Positions 47,215 to 60,145 of a stretch of 64,000 nucleotides of DNA are shown here, piece after piece. Under the pieces are notes generated by a model. The model ran no database searches. It was not told the DNA's origin and worked only from the letters and a program-made list of their open reading frames with translations. Position 1 is the stretch's first letter, and each line of letters opens with the position of its first letter. Origin of the DNA: Caballeronia sp. SBC1 (GTDB taxonomy: Bacteria > Pseudomonadota > Gammaproteobacteria > Burkholderiales > Burkholderiaceae); NCBI RefSeq assembly GCF_011493005.1, contig NZ_CP049156.1, forward strand, positions 558,001 to 622,000, written 5' to 3'. Both the position numbers and the translations under genes were made by a program.

Positions 47215-47265
47215 AGCGCCCAAGTTCGGGGCCATGTTCCCCGCGCCGGGCGCTGCGTTTTTTTT
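47215..47265 (+). terminator. Terminator after the RNase-barstar pair
   Basis: AGCGCCC (47215-47221) pairs with GGGCGCT (47248-47254), and an inner GGGG/CCCC adds to the stem; eight T residues follow (47258-47265). Confidence 0.75.
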
Positions 47266-47282
47266 CGGTGCAAGGCGGTTAG

Positions 47283-47328
47283 AAAGCCGGTCGTCGTCTG
47301 TTGAACACGGGCGCTGACCGGCTTTTTT
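47283..47328 (+). terminator. Second terminator upstream of the rsmE 3' end
   Basis: AAAGCCGGTC (47283-47292) pairs perfectly with GACCGGCTTT (47316-47325), followed by T residues. It backs up the previous terminator; both precede the convergent rsmE. Confidence 0.75.
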
Positions 47329-47369
47329 GCGTTTATTTTGGGATGGATCGTGGCGCGGCGGCGGCTAAT

Positions 47370-48107
47370 TCACCACCCGCCCCAGCGCGCGGCGAGCGCA
47401 GCAAGGACGGCCATGCCGGCCGTCTCGGTGCGCAAGACGCGAGGTCCGAGACCAAGGGTGGTAAAACCGGCATCCACAATGGCCGCTTCCTCTGCCGGCG
47501 AAAACCCGGCTTCTGGCCCGATCGCGATGGTCACGGGTGCGCTGGGCGCGCTCGCTGGCAAAGAGGCAAACCCAAGCTGCGCTCGCGGCGACAGCAGCAG
47601 CCGCAACTCGCCATCTTCGGCGGGCGGTAGGTTACCGAGCCATTTATCCAGGACCTGAGGCGCCGCTACATCCGGCACCCGATTTCTTCCGCATTGCTCG
47701 CATGCGGCTTGCACCAACGCCTGCCAATGCCCTTGCCGACGCGCCGCACGTTCGCCCGATAGCCGCACCACGCCGCGCTCGGCAGTGAGCGGAACGATGG
47801 ACGTGACGCCCAGTTCGACCGCTTTTTCGATCAGCCAGTCCATCTTGTCGCCACCCGCCACGCCTTGCGCCAGCGTGATGCGATAAGGCGGCTCCGTTTC
47901 GCGGTCGGTGAATTGATCGAGTTGCACGGTCGCGGTGCGCTTGCCGATTTCAACCAGACGCGCGCGATATTCACCGCCCGAGCCGTTGAAGAGATGGACG
48001 GTGTCCTCAGTTTGCAGGCGCAGAACGTGAACATGGCGGACGACCTCGTCCGGCAAGGGCATGATTTCGCCCGCGACGAGCGGGCTGGCTACAAAGAAAC
48101 GTGGCAT
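47370..48107 (-). CDS. rsmE: 16S rRNA (uracil-1498-N3)-methyltransferase RsmE
   Basis: A 245-residue SPOUT methyltransferase of 16S rRNA U1498. The N-terminal PUA-like part has RFFVASPLVAGEIMPLPDEVVRHVHVLRL; the knot contains PVTIAIGPEAGFSPAEE and LGLGPRVLRTETAGMAVLAAL, the RsmE signature. Other conserved parts are GGDKMDWLIEKAVELGV and EQCGRNRVPDV. The ATG at 48107 is standard. It converges on the RNase-barstar pair and lies about 107 nt after the VOC gene on the same strand. Confidence 0.96.
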   Translation of the reverse strand: MPRFFVASPLVAGEIMPLPDEVVRHVHVLRLQTEDTVHLFNGSGGEYRARLVEIGKRTATVQLDQFTDRETEPPYRITLAQGVAGGDKMDWLIEKAVELGVTSIVPLTAERGVVRLSGERAARRQGHWQALVQAACEQCGRNRVPDVAAPQVLDKWLGNLPPAEDGELRLLLSPRAQLGFASLPASAPSAPVTIAIGPEAGFSPAEEAAIVDAGFTTLGLGPRVLRTETAGMAVLAALAARWGGW

Positions 48108-48213
48108 GAAGTGACTCGCCCGGGCGCTAAAAAGCGCGGGCAGGGAAGTGATGGGTGCTTGAGCTATATCCGTTCAGCCAACGACCAACAACGTAGAACG
48201 CGACAGACCCAGC

Positions 48214-48627
48214 CTAATTCAAATGCCGGGCGATTGCCCAGCGATACCCGTCCGGGTCTTCGAACTGCGCAAAACGATCGCCCCAGTACTGGTCTTGCGG
48301 TTCGATCAGCGGCTTCGCGCCAACCGCGATTGCACGTGCGAACGCGGCGTCTACATCGTCGACATAGAGATAGAACGATTGCGGCGCCATCAGGCCCGTG
48401 CTTTTCGGCGTCTTCGCGTGCGAGCCGTACGCGCCTTCAGGGGCGAACATCAGGATCAACTGTCCGCGATACGTCATCTCGACATGAATCACGGCGCCGT
48501 CGTCGTTGACGCTGTCACGCACCGCAAAACCTAGCGCCTGTTCGTAGAAGCCCGTGGAGACACGGGCGTCGCGAACGGTCAGGTAAGGCGTGAGCCACGG
48601 CACATCGGCGGGGCGGGGGTCGGACAT
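48214..48627 (-). CDS. VOC/glyoxalase-fold protein
   Basis: A 137-residue vicinal-oxygen-chelate protein (glyoxalase/bleomycin-resistance/dioxygenase superfamily). The first half has TPYLTVRDARVSTGFYEQALGFAVRDSV and the second SFYLYVDDVDAAFARAIAVGAKPLIEPQDQYWGDRFAQFEDPDGYRWAIARHL, the classical pattern ending in DPDGYRW. The ATG at 48627 has a GGAGAAG ribosome site 7 nt upstream; an earlier ATG at 48663 is less likely. The reaction is unknown: VOC proteins of this kind range from lyases to antibiotic-binding proteins. Confidence 0.9.
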   Translation of the reverse strand: MSDPRPADVPWLTPYLTVRDARVSTGFYEQALGFAVRDSVNDDGAVIHVEMTYRGQLILMFAPEGAYGSHAKTPKSTGLMAPQSFYLYVDDVDAAFARAIAVGAKPLIEPQDQYWGDRFAQFEDPDGYRWAIARHLN

Positions 48628-48985
48628 AAGGGCTTCTCCTCGAGCTTGGCTTGATCGGTGCATTGTGCCATGGCGCCTTTTGGCAGAAGGGCTGCGCGGA
48701 TTTCTGTTGCTGCGCTACGTCGCGCTGGCGCGATATGTCGATGCAGGGAGCGTGCCCGCGCGAAGCTTTCGTTATGATTTACGTTTCCGGCGGACAATCC
48801 CCTTCGGCGCCGCTCGCTACTGCGCTGCCCTCGCGCCAGCGCTCCAAAGTCGTCTGCTAGAATAACCGGCTTCCGATCCTCTCCGTTTCTCGTCGCTCCG
48901 GGTGTTGAAAACGTGGTTTCATCGTTCGCTCCGGTGCGTCGCCCAGAATCATCCCAGGATCTTTTCAGGACCTACCGGACTCGAC

Positions 48986-51016
48986 ATGACCACCCCGACT
49001 TCCAGCCAGACCACCCTGATGGCCAACGCAATCCGTGCGCTGGCAATGGACGCCGTTCAACAAGCCAACTCCGGCCATCCGGGCATGCCAATGGGCATGG
49101 CGGAAATCGGCGTCGCGCTCTGGTCGCGTCACCTGAAGCACAACCCGAGCAACCCGCACTGGGCTGACCGCGATCGTTTCGTACTGTCGAACGGCCATGG
49201 TTCCATGCTGCTGTACTCGTTGCTGCACCTGACCGGCTACGACCTGCCGATCAACGAACTCAAGAACTTCCGCCAACTGCATTCGAAAACGCCGGGACAC
49301 CCGGAATACGGCATCACGCCGGGCGTTGAAACGACTACCGGTCCGCTTGGCCAGGGTCTGGCGAACGCGGTCGGCATGGCGCTCGCCGAAGCGCTGCTTG
49401 CAGCGGAATTCAACAAGGACGGCGCGAAGATCGTCGACCATCACACGTACGTGTTCCTCGGCGACGGCTGCATGATGGAAGGCATCTCGCACGAAGCCTG
49501 TTCGTTCGCGGGCACGCTCAAGCTGCACAAGCTGATCGCGCTGTACGACGACAACGGTATTTCCATCGACGGTCACGTTGAACACTGGTTCCACGACGAC
49601 ACCCCAAAGCGCTTCGAAGCGTACGGCTGGAACGTGATCCGTGCGGTAGACGGCCACAACGTGGACGCAGTGGACGCAGCCATTGCGCAAGCGAAGAACT
49701 CGGATAAACCCACGCTGATCTGCTGCCGTACGACTATTGGCAAGGGTGCGCCGACCAAGCAAGGCAGCCACGATTCGCATGGCGCGCCGCTGGGCGCCAA
49801 GGAAATTGCCGACGCTCGTGCGGGCATGGGCTGGACCTGGGAACCGTTCGTGATTCCGCAGGAAGTCTATGGGGCGTGGGACGCGAAGGAAGCCGGTGCC
49901 CGTGCTGAAGCGGAATGGAACAAGCAATTCGATGCCTACCGCGCAAAGCATTCGGCCGAAGCCGCCGAATTCGTCCGTCGGATGAACGGTGAACTGCCGG
50001 CCAAGTGGGCGCAGGACGCGAAGGACATCATTGAAGCCGCGAATCAGAAGGGCGAAACCATCGCGACCCGCAAGGCTTCGCAGCAGACGCTCGACGGCCT
50101 CGCTGCTGCGCTGCCTGAGCTGCTTGGCGGTTCCGCCGACCTCACGGGTTCGAACCTGACCAACTGGAAGGCATCGAAGCCGGTGCGCGCTGGTGAGAAC
50201 ACGAACGAAATCCAGTGGGGCAACCACATCAACTACGGCGTGCGCGAATTCGGCATGAGCGCGGCCATCAACGGCATCGTGCTGCATGGCGGCTATCGGC
50301 CGTTTGGCGGCACTTTCCTGACCTTCTCGGACTACAGCCGCAACGCGCTGCGCGTGGCTGCACTGATGAAGGCACCGTCCATCTTCGTGTTCACGCACGA
50401 TTCGATCGGCCTTGGCGAAGACGGCCCGACGCACCAGTCGGTGGAGCAAACGTCGAGCTTGCGGCTGATTCCGCACTTACAAGTGTGGCGTCCGGCGGAT
50501 ACCGTCGAGACCGCTGTGGCATGGACGTACGCCATTGAGCACAAAGGACCGTCGGCGCTGATTTTCACGCGTCAGAACCTGTTGTTCTCGCCGCGTAACG
50601 ACGTGCAGATCGCGAACATTGCGAAGGGCGGCTACGTGCTGCGCGACTGGAACGACGACATTCCGGCACGCAAGATCATCTTGATCGCCACGGGTTCGGA
50701 AGTCGAACTGGCGCTGAAGGCCGGCGAGAAACTGGCGCAAGAAGGCATTGGCGCACGCATCGTGTCCATGCCGTGTACGAACGTGTTCGATCTGCAAAAT
50801 GCGGAATATCGCGACCGCGTGTTGCCGAAGGGCGTCGTGCGTGTGGCAATCGAAGCCGGCGTGACCGATTTCTGGCGTAAGTACGTGGGTCTCGAAGGCG
50901 GCGTGGTGGGTATTGATTCGTTCGGCGAATCCGCGCCCGCTGGCGAGCTTTTCAAGTATTTCGGCTTCACCGTCGAGCATGTTGTGGAAACGGCGAAAGC
51001 CGCGCTCGCGGGCTGA
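48986..51016 (+). CDS. tkt: Transketolase
   Basis: A 676-residue thiamine-diphosphate transketolase of the pentose phosphate and sugar-phosphate pathways. Signatures are [91 protein letters not shown] (the GDG...N ThDP motif) and the C-terminal [18 protein letters not shown]. The ORF opens at 48902, but the ATG at 48986 ([18 protein letters not shown]) is the family start. It is followed after 85 nt by gapA in the same direction. Confidence 0.97.
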   Translation: MTTPTSSQTTLMANAIRALAMDAVQQANSGHPGMPMGMAEIGVALWSRHLKHNPSNPHWADRDRFVLSNGHGSMLLYSLLHLTGYDLPINELKNFRQLHSKTPGHPEYGITPGVETTTGPLGQGLANAVGMALAEALLAAEFNKDGAKIVDHHTYVFLGDGCMMEGISHEACSFAGTLKLHKLIALYDDNGISIDGHVEHWFHDDTPKRFEAYGWNVIRAVDGHNVDAVDAAIAQAKNSDKPTLICCRTTIGKGAPTKQGSHDSHGAPLGAKEIADARAGMGWTWEPFVIPQEVYGAWDAKEAGARAEAEWNKQFDAYRAKHSAEAAEFVRRMNGELPAKWAQDAKDIIEAANQKGETIATRKASQQTLDGLAAALPELLGGSADLTGSNLTNWKASKPVRAGENTNEIQWGNHINYGVREFGMSAAINGIVLHGGYRPFGGTFLTFSDYSRNALRVAALMKAPSIFVFTHDSIGLGEDGPTHQSVEQTSSLRLIPHLQVWRPADTVETAVAWTYAIEHKGPSALIFTRQNLLFSPRNDVQIANIAKGGYVLRDWNDDIPARKIILIATGSEVELALKAGEKLAQEGIGARIVSMPCTNVFDLQNAEYRDRVLPKGVVRVAIEAGVTDFWRKYVGLEGGVVGIDSFGESAPAGELFKYFGFTVEHVVETAKAALAG

Positions 51017-51101
51017 TATCGGGCGCTTCGCAAGCGTTGCTAAACCAGCGAACCCGGAAGCAGCGAACTGGAACTTTTTTTCAGCCATCAGGAGATTGAC
51101 C

Positions 51102-52112
51102 ATGACGATTCGCGTTGCAATCAACGGCTACGGCCGGATCGGCCGCAATACGCTGCGCGCCTTGTACGAAAACGGCAAGAAGCACGACATCGAGATCGTT
51201 GCCATCAACGACCTTGGAGACGCCGCCACGAACGCGCACCTGACGCAGTACGACACCGCGCACGGCAAGTTCCCGGGCGAAGTGTCGGTGGACGGTGATT
51301 ACCTCGTGGTCAACGGCGACCGCATCCGTGTGCTGGCTAACCGCAACCCGGCCGAATTGCCGTGGGGCGAGCTGAAGGTCGACGTCGTGCTGGAATGCAC
51401 GGGCTTCTTCACGACGAAGGAAAAGGCCAGCGCGCACATCAAGGGCGGCGCGAAGAAGGTCATCATCTCGGCACCGGGCGGCAAGGACGTTGACGCAACC
51501 ATCGTCTACGGCGTGAATCATCACGTGCTGAAAGCCTCGGATACGGTGATCTCGAATGCATCGTGCACGACGAACTGCCTGGCGCCGCTCGTCAAGCCGC
51601 TGAACGACAAGATTGGCCTGGTGAACGGCCTGATGACGACCATCCATGCGTACACGAACGACCAGGTTTTGACGGACGTTTATCACGAGGACCTGCGCCG
51701 CGCGCGCTCGGCCACGCATAGCCAGATCCCGACGAAGACCGGTGCGGCATCGGCGGTTGGCCTGGTGTTGCCGGAGTTGAACGGCAAGCTGGACGGTTAC
51801 GCTATTCGTGTTCCGACGATCAATGTGTCGATCGTCGACCTGTCGTTCATCGCTGCACGCGACACGACGGTGGACGAAGTGAATTCGATCATGAAGGAAG
51901 CATCGGAAGGTTCGTTGAAGGGCATTCTGGGCTACAACACTGCGCCGCTGGTGTCGATCGACTTCAACCACAACCCGGCTTCGTCCACGTTCGACGCTAC
52001 GCTCACGAAGGTGTCGGGCCGTCTGGTGAAGGTCTCGAGCTGGTACGACAACGAGTGGGGCTTCTCGAACCGCATGCTGGACACGGCTGTGGCGTTGGCT
52101 AACGCGAAGTAA
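51102..52112 (+). CDS. gapA: Glyceraldehyde-3-phosphate dehydrogenase (type I)
   Basis: A 336-residue phosphorylating GAPDH of glycolysis and gluconeogenesis. The NAD-binding fold starts [19 protein letters not shown], the active-site Cys is in [19 protein letters not shown], and [39 protein letters not shown] and [13 protein letters not shown] follow. The frame extends upstream to 50913; the ATG at 51102 has a CAGGAGATTGACC ribosome site. A bidirectional terminator follows at 52159-52194. It is cotranscribed, or nearly so, with tkt. Confidence 0.96.
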   Translation: MTIRVAINGYGRIGRNTLRALYENGKKHDIEIVAINDLGDAATNAHLTQYDTAHGKFPGEVSVDGDYLVVNGDRIRVLANRNPAELPWGELKVDVVLECTGFFTTKEKASAHIKGGAKKVIISAPGGKDVDATIVYGVNHHVLKASDTVISNASCTTNCLAPLVKPLNDKIGLVNGLMTTIHAYTNDQVLTDVYHEDLRRARSATHSQIPTKTGAASAVGLVLPELNGKLDGYAIRVPTINVSIVDLSFIAARDTTVDEVNSIMKEASEGSLKGILGYNTAPLVSIDFNHNPASSTFDATLTKVSGRLVKVSSWYDNEWGFSNRMLDTAVALANAK

Positions 52113-52158
52113 AACGGGGAGACGGAGCCGCGAAGTAACGCGGTGAAATCAAGCTGAA

Positions 52159-52194
52159 AAAAAGCCGCCGGTTTGCAAGAACCGGCGGCTTTTT
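52159..52194. terminator. Bidirectional terminator between gapA and fur
   Basis: AAAAAGCCGCCGGTT (52159-52173) pairs perfectly with AACCGGCGGCTTTTT (52180-52194) around TGCAAG, giving T runs in both directions. It separates convergent gapA and fur. Confidence 0.9.
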
Positions 52195-52240
52195 CACGCT
52201 GGGCGCGCGAACATCACGCGCCAGGAACGGTCTTTCGAAA

Positions 52241-52669
52241 TCAGTTTTTCCTGTGCGGGCAATGCTCCTTCGTGCAGGTGCCATACAGCGCGAGGGCGTG
52301 TTCGTGCAGCTTGAAGCCACGGTCCTTGGCTATATCCTGCTGACGGCTTTCAATTTCAGCGTCGAAGAATTCTTCCACCATGCCGCAGTCCAGACACACC
52401 AGATGATCATGATGGGTCCCTTCGTTGAGCTCGAACACGGCTTTGCCCGACTCGAAGTTACTGCGCGACAGCAGCCCCGCTTGCTCGAACTGCGTGAGCA
52501 CGCGGTAGACGGTGGCAAGACCGATGTCGAGTTCCTCGTGCAACAGGTTTCTATATACGTCTTCTGCAGTCAGGTGACGCACAGGACTATGCTGGAAAAT
52601 CTCAAGTATCTTGAGCCGGGGCAAGGTTGCCTTCAGCCCGATATTTTTCAGATCGGCGGGATTGGTCAT
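52241..52669 (-). CDS. fur: Ferric uptake regulator Fur
   Basis: A 142-residue Fur, the Fe(II)-dependent repressor of iron acquisition. The winged helix is [18 protein letters not shown] ... [37 protein letters not shown]; metal ligands are in [42 protein letters not shown]. Length and motifs are typical. It lies convergent with gapA and divergent from bamE with 200 nt between the starts, the usual fur-omlA arrangement. I do not see a convincing Fur box in that interval. Confidence 0.97.
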   Translation of the reverse strand: MTNPADLKNIGLKATLPRLKILEIFQHSPVRHLTAEDVYRNLLHEELDIGLATVYRVLTQFEQAGLLSRSNFESGKAVFELNEGTHHDHLVCLDCGMVEEFFDAEIESRQQDIAKDRGFKLHEHALALYGTCTKEHCPHRKN

Positions 52670-52869
52670 CGCTAGGCATCCCTAGAGTACAATTCAAGGT
52701 TCTCATAGTAATGCGTTTTTACCGTTCCGGTCACCATCCGAACGAAATGGCGCGATCTCCGAAAGACTCCGAAATTCTTGCGCCCCCACGGGCGATGGGC
52801 CAGGCGAAGGGTGAAATGAAGGGTGAAATGTTTCTAAAATCTTTATTGAATAGCCGGGAGAGCCGTCGT

Positions 52870-53703
52870 ATGCGCGGAACTTTGATCGCTGCCGCCACTA
52901 TGACCGTCCTGGCCGGTTGTTCCACTTACGATAGCGTTACGCAGAGCTTCGCGCAGCACATCACGCCGTATCGGATTACGGTTGTACAGGGGAACTTCGT
53001 TTCGGCGGAAGCAGCGAGCCAGATGAAGGTCGGCTTGACGCGCGACCAGGTGAAGACGCTGCTCGGCACGCCGTTGCTGGCAGACATGTTCCATGCGAAC
53101 CGCTGGGACTACGTCTTCTACTTCAAGCGCGGTTCCACGTCGGTCGTGCAGCAACGTGATTTCGTCGTGCTTTTCGAGGGCGATCACGTGGCGAGCTGGT
53201 CAGGCGGCGAGAATTTGCCGTCCAACCTGGAATTGCTTGCTGAAATTGACGGCGACAAGGGCCGTAAGCTGACCGCCGCTACGGCTGCGGCCACGGCTGC
53301 AGCAGCCAGCGCAACGGCGGCAGCGGGTACGTCCGCCAACGGTGCTGCTGTTGCGGGAGCGGCCGGTGCGTCGGGCGTGCAGCCGGACGCATCGAATGCG
53401 GCGAACGCATTTGCTGGCGACGCCAACCAGCAAGCCGCCCAGGCCGCGAATCGCGCGACTGACGCCGTGCAGACGCCAACGGGCCGCGCCCGGTCATCGG
53501 CCATGCCGACCGTGCCGGGTAATCCGGGATTACCGCCGAACGTCAACGCCGCAGGCAACTCGCAGATCCAGTTGCAGCGTCGTCCGACTACGGTCACGGT
53601 TCCGGACAGCAGTGCCGTGGGCCCGCAGGGCATGTCGCCCGCCCCGGCGGACACCAGCAATGGTCTAGGCGCGTCCTCCGTGCCGGCGACAAGCACCAAC
53701 TAA
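52870..53703 (+). CDS. bamE: Outer-membrane assembly lipoprotein BamE/OmlA with long Ala-rich tail
   Basis: A 277-residue lipoprotein of the BAM outer-membrane protein assembly machine. The signal peptide is [17 protein letters not shown] with lipidated C17. The SmpA/OmlA domain (about 30-125) shows [41 protein letters not shown] and [17 protein letters not shown]. The tail (132-277) is rich in Ala, Thr, Ser, Pro and Asn and looks disordered; family members normally end soon after the domain. The start is ATG at 52870 with GGGAGAG upstream; an ATG at 52828, after two copies of a 12-nt repeat, is in frame. It is divergent from fur. Confidence 0.9.
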   Translation: MRGTLIAAATMTVLAGCSTYDSVTQSFAQHITPYRITVVQGNFVSAEAASQMKVGLTRDQVKTLLGTPLLADMFHANRWDYVFYFKRGSTSVVQQRDFVVLFEGDHVASWSGGENLPSNLELLAEIDGDKGRKLTAATAAATAAAASATAAAGTSANGAAVAGAAGASGVQPDASNAANAFAGDANQQAAQAANRATDAVQTPTGRARSSAMPTVPGNPGLPPNVNAAGNSQIQLQRRPTTVTVPDSSAVGPQGMSPAPADTSNGLGASSVPATSTN

Positions 53704-53842
53704 GCATAGCGGCAGGCTTTGTCCTGCCCGTTTCACTTGGGTGCGTCGGGTCCTATCCTGTTCAAGCGGCCGTGCGCAGGCGGCCGCCGTATATCGCTTC
53801 CACGCTTCTGACTTCGTAGCCCCAACTCACGCGAGACACGCC

Positions 53843-54646
53843 ATGAAAATCGCCATCGCTGGCGCATCGGGCCGCATGGGCCGCATGCTCATAGAAACCG
53901 TTCTCAAGGACGCCAACGCCACGCTGGCCGGCGCGCTTGACCGAACCGGATCGCCGCAACTCGGCCAGGACGCAGGCGCGTTCCTCGGACAAGAGACAGG
54001 CGTTTTGCTGACTGACAATATTGAGAATGTTTTCGCCAACGCGGACCTGCTGATCGACTTCACGCGGCCCGAAGGCACGCTCGTGCATCTGGAAGCGGCG
54101 TTGCGGCATAACGTGAAAATGGTCATCGGCACGACGGGTTTTGACGATGAACAGAAAGCCCAGTTGCGTGCCGCCGGTGAAAAAATCGGGATCGTGTTTG
54201 CGCCGAACATGAGCGTGGGCGTGAACGTGACGCTCAAGCTGCTCGAGTTCGCGGCCCGGCATTTCGCCGAAGGTTACGACATCGAGATCATCGAAGCGCA
54301 TCACCGGCACAAGGTCGACGCACCGTCGGGCACCGCGCTCGCAATGGGTGAAACCATTGCCCACGCGCTCGGCCGCGAGCTGAAGGACTGCGCCGTGTAC
54401 GGCCGCGAAGGCGTGACGGGCGAACGCGATCCGTCGACTATCGGTTTCGCGGCGATTCGCGGCGGCGACATTGTCGGCGATCACACTGTGTTGTTCGCGG
54501 GCCTTGGCGAGCGGATCGAAATCACGCACAAATCGGCTAACCGCTTGTCTTACGCGCAGGGATCGTTGCGCGCCGCGCACTTTCTTGCGGGCCGCGAGCG
54601 CGGTTTCTTCGACATGCAGGACGTGCTCGGGTTGCGCGTGGCCTGA
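53843..54646 (+). CDS. dapB: 4-hydroxy-tetrahydrodipicolinate reductase
   Basis: A 267-residue DapB of the lysine and diaminopimelate pathway. The NAD(P) motif is [91 protein letters not shown] (catalytic His and Lys) and [20 protein letters not shown] complete the pattern. The frame extends to 53741; the ATG at 53843 is the family start. It is followed by exbB after 57 nt. Confidence 0.97.
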   Translation: MKIAIAGASGRMGRMLIETVLKDANATLAGALDRTGSPQLGQDAGAFLGQETGVLLTDNIENVFANADLLIDFTRPEGTLVHLEAALRHNVKMVIGTTGFDDEQKAQLRAAGEKIGIVFAPNMSVGVNVTLKLLEFAARHFAEGYDIEIIEAHHRHKVDAPSGTALAMGETIAHALGRELKDCAVYGREGVTGERDPSTIGFAAIRGGDIVGDHTVLFAGLGERIEITHKSANRLSYAQGSLRAAHFLAGRERGFFDMQDVLGLRVA

Positions 54647-54703
54647 GTTTGAGCCTGATCCTGAGTCTGCTCCTGAGCCACCCAAACCCGGGGTTTTTTT
54701 CCG

Positions 54704-55408
54704 ATGGCAACAACCGGCATCATTCATTACTTGCAGAGCGGCGACGGCATCACGCATGGCGTCGCGGGCGTGCTTCTGGCCATGTCGGTGGCGAGTTGGT
54801 GTTTTCTCATCGTGAAAGCGTGGGTCCTGGTGCGCGCGAAGCGTCAGGGACCGCGCGCCGTGCAGCGTTTCTGGCAAGCGCCAACGCTCGCCGAAGGCAT
54901 CGCGGAGTTGCGCAAAGCGGATAAGGAACGCGTGTATCTGCCGCTTGCGGTCGCTGCGTGGCGTGCGTCGGAGGCGGAAATGCCCGGCGCGTTGATCGCG
55001 CATGTGGAGCCCGGCGAGCGTGTGTTGCGCGCGTTGCGGCACGCGTTGCTCGCGTCGCAACGGCGGCTTGAATTTGGGCAGGTTTTGCTGGCATCGGTGG
55101 GGAGTACCGCGCCGTTCGTCGGTTTGCTCGGCACCGTATGGGGCATCTATCACGCGCTGGGCAGTATTGCCGCGAGCGGGCAGGCAATGATCGAAAATGT
55201 GGCCGGCCCGGTCGGCGAGGCGCTCATCATGACGGCGTTCGGCCTGGTCGTCGCTATCCCTGCGGTGCTTGCGTACAACGTGCTGGGACGGCTGGTGCGG
55301 CAGATTTCGGAAGAACTCGACGGCTTCGCCCACGACCTGCACGCGTACACGAGCGGCGTGGCGCCGCGCCGCGTCAAGAGCGCGCCCGTTCAGGACCGCG
55401 TGGTTTAA
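54704..55408 (+). CDS. exbB: MotA/TolQ/ExbB proton channel family protein
   Basis: A 234-residue inner-membrane protein of the ExbB/TolQ group. Three membrane segments are visible: near residues 18-40 (GVAGVLLAMSVASWCFLIVKAWVLV), 130-150 (VLLASVGSTAPFVGLLGTVWGIYHAL) and 170-195 (GPVGEALIMTAFGLVVAIPAVLAYNVL), with the conserved STAPFVGLLGTVWGI and GEALIMTAFGL motifs. With ExbD it powers TonB-type outer-membrane transport or the Tol system; ExbB versus TolQ cannot be settled from sequence. It lies between dapB and exbD. Confidence 0.9.
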   Translation: MATTGIIHYLQSGDGITHGVAGVLLAMSVASWCFLIVKAWVLVRAKRQGPRAVQRFWQAPTLAEGIAELRKADKERVYLPLAVAAWRASEAEMPGALIAHVEPGERVLRALRHALLASQRRLEFGQVLLASVGSTAPFVGLLGTVWGIYHALGSIAASGQAMIENVAGPVGEALIMTAFGLVVAIPAVLAYNVLGRLVRQISEELDGFAHDLHAYTSGVAPRRVKSAPVQDRVV

Positions 55409-55457
55409 TCAACGCGCCAGACGGCCCTCTAATACCCCGTACCCGGACGAGCACATC

Positions 55458-55883
55458 ATGGCATTCGGCGGACTGGACAAGAAATCGAACGGCGCTCCAA
55501 TGGCCGAGATCAACATGACGCCGTTGATCGACGTCATGTTGGTGCTCCTGGTGATTTTCATCATCACGGCGCCGTTGTTCACGCATGCTATCCGGCTGGA
55601 TTTGCCGAAGGTCGCGTCGCAAGTGGCGCGCGAGACGCCTGAGACCATCACGCTTTCCATCGACGATACGGGCAAGATCTACTGGAACGACAAGCCGATT
55701 GCGCTCGAGCAAATGCAGGCGCAATTCGCTGCGGAGGGGAAAAAGCCGGTACAGCCCGAGATTCATCTTCGGGCGTCGAAGGAAACGCGTTACGACGTCA
55801 TTGCGAGAGTAATGGGTGCGGCGCAAAGCGCGGGCTTAAGCAAAATAGGATTTGTGACGGATCCATCGACGCGCGCCAAATAA
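55458..55883 (+). CDS. exbD: ExbD/TolR family protein
   Basis: A 141-residue partner of ExbB. A cytoplasmic N-terminus (GGLDKKSNGAPMAEINMTPLIDVMLVLLVIFIITAP) leads into one membrane helix with the conserved Asp (D25 in MTPLIDVML). The periplasmic part has LPKVASQVARETPETITLSIDDTGKIYWND and EIHLRASKETRYDVIARVMGAAQSAGLSKIGFVTDP. The ATG at 55458 follows exbB by 49 nt; an upstream ORF extension is non-coding. It ends the block, since the next gene is on the other strand. Confidence 0.93.
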   Translation: MAFGGLDKKSNGAPMAEINMTPLIDVMLVLLVIFIITAPLFTHAIRLDLPKVASQVARETPETITLSIDDTGKIYWNDKPIALEQMQAQFAAEGKKPVQPEIHLRASKETRYDVIARVMGAAQSAGLSKIGFVTDPSTRAK

Positions 55884-55925
55884 AATCAGACGAGTGCGGT
55901 CGAGTTCAGCGAGGCCACTGTCGGC

Positions 55926-57035
55926 CTACTGATACGACATGGTGAACGTGGCCAACGCCTTGACCGTGCCGGCTTTCACCACACCGGTACGAATGTATTG
56001 CGCAGTCAGCGGCACCTGAAGTAGCCCGTTCGGCGATCCACCAATCAACCACTGATTCGCAACGCTCGGACCGGATGCATCCGGGCCGAATGCCACCAGC
56101 GTGTTCGCATTTCTCAGAAGCTGAATACCAATCCCTGTAGCGGTCGACTCGGGCTTAAGCGTGAGGGCGGTAGTCCGGTTCGATGGCGTCACAGCGTCGG
56201 TGATGACAATCGATACCTGGGCACCCGTCGTGCAAGCGAACCCCAGGTTGAACGTCTGACTGCCGGCGATCGCCCCAACGCCGCTCTCAAACGAGCGAGT
56301 GGCGACCGTCGGACGCGTGATGCTGTTAGCGACCGTCTGTACGGAACATGTAGCGGTGGTGAGCGTGCCGCTCGTGGCGCCTGTGTATACGGGCGACGCG
56401 GGCCATGATCCACCCACGTTTTTGATTGTGTAGGTGAATGACACAATGGGCGAACTCGACAGTGTGGTGACACCTCCCTGCGTCGGACCCGTCACCACGA
56501 GACTGGGCGTCACGATCACTTTCGCATAGACGTGAGCGCCTCCGGGGACACCATTGATCAAACACGAGACACTGATCGCTTTGTTCTTCATCGTCTGGTT
56601 GGTCGTGTCGCAGATTGCATCGCTATCGAAGGTGTAGCGGATGCCCAAGCCGTCGATGTTGGTCGGATACACGTCGGTGAATCCTGCTGCGGGCGCGGTG
56701 ACGGTGGCCATATTGGCAATAATGGTTCCGGACGTCGTAGTTTCGTTTGTCGTGAGCCAACAGTTATTTGTAATCGTATTCGACGGTAGGGTGAGCACGG
56801 TTGAACCGGCTACAGCGCCAGCAGGGATCGAAATCGAACCTGCAGCGATCGTAAAGTTGAGGGTGCCAGCGTTACAGCTCAAATTATTCGCATGTGCCGG
56901 CGCGGCCACGAGCGCAGCGAACGCGAGCAACCACAGCCCGATTATTCGTCCGGCAGACCGCCGGGCGGCCCTCGTTTCCAAGGTGTTGTTCTTGCGCCCG
57001 TACGTTGCACACGTCTGCTGGAAGGAATGCGTCAT
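55926..57035 (-). CDS. Fimbrial adhesin-like protein (type 1 pilin C-terminal domain), orphan
   Basis: A 369-residue exported protein. The N-terminal signal peptide ends about residue 49 (LWLLAFAALVAAPAHA then NN). Residues about 50-210 form a Thr/Ser/Asn-rich domain with few recognisable motifs and paired cysteines (NNLSCNAG, NNCWL, DAICDTT, VSCLING). The C-terminal 150 residues match type 1 fimbrial subunits (TTATCSVQTVANSI, LGFACTTGAQVSIVI, IGIQLLRNANTLVAFG, and the final VKALATFTMSYQ with an aromatic penultimate residue). This is how a tip adhesin is built, but there is no chaperone, usher or major pilin nearby. It looks more AT-rich than its neighbours. The ATG at 57035 is preferred over a TTG at 57077. 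Confidence 0.75.
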   Translation of the reverse strand: MTHSFQQTCATYGRKNNTLETRAARRSAGRIIGLWLLAFAALVAAPAHANNLSCNAGTLNFTIAAGSISIPAGAVAGSTVLTLPSNTITNNCWLTTNETTTSGTIIANMATVTAPAAGFTDVYPTNIDGLGIRYTFDSDAICDTTNQTMKNKAISVSCLINGVPGGAHVYAKVIVTPSLVVTGPTQGGVTTLSSSPIVSFTYTIKNVGGSWPASPVYTGATSGTLTTATCSVQTVANSITRPTVATRSFESGVGAIAGSQTFNLGFACTTGAQVSIVITDAVTPSNRTTALTLKPESTATGIGIQLLRNANTLVAFGPDASGPSVANQWLIGGSPNGLLQVPLTAQYIRTGVVKAGTVKALATFTMSYQ

Positions 57036-60107
<3,072 letters not shown>

Positions 60108-60145
60108 GCCAGAGACCGCGCGCCGTGAAAATCCTGGAGGACGTT

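Noticed and set aside
52670..52720. Possible Fur box between fur and bamE
   Set aside because: Only a partial ATAGTAATG-like stretch is seen, too weak against the GATAATGATAATCATTATC pattern.
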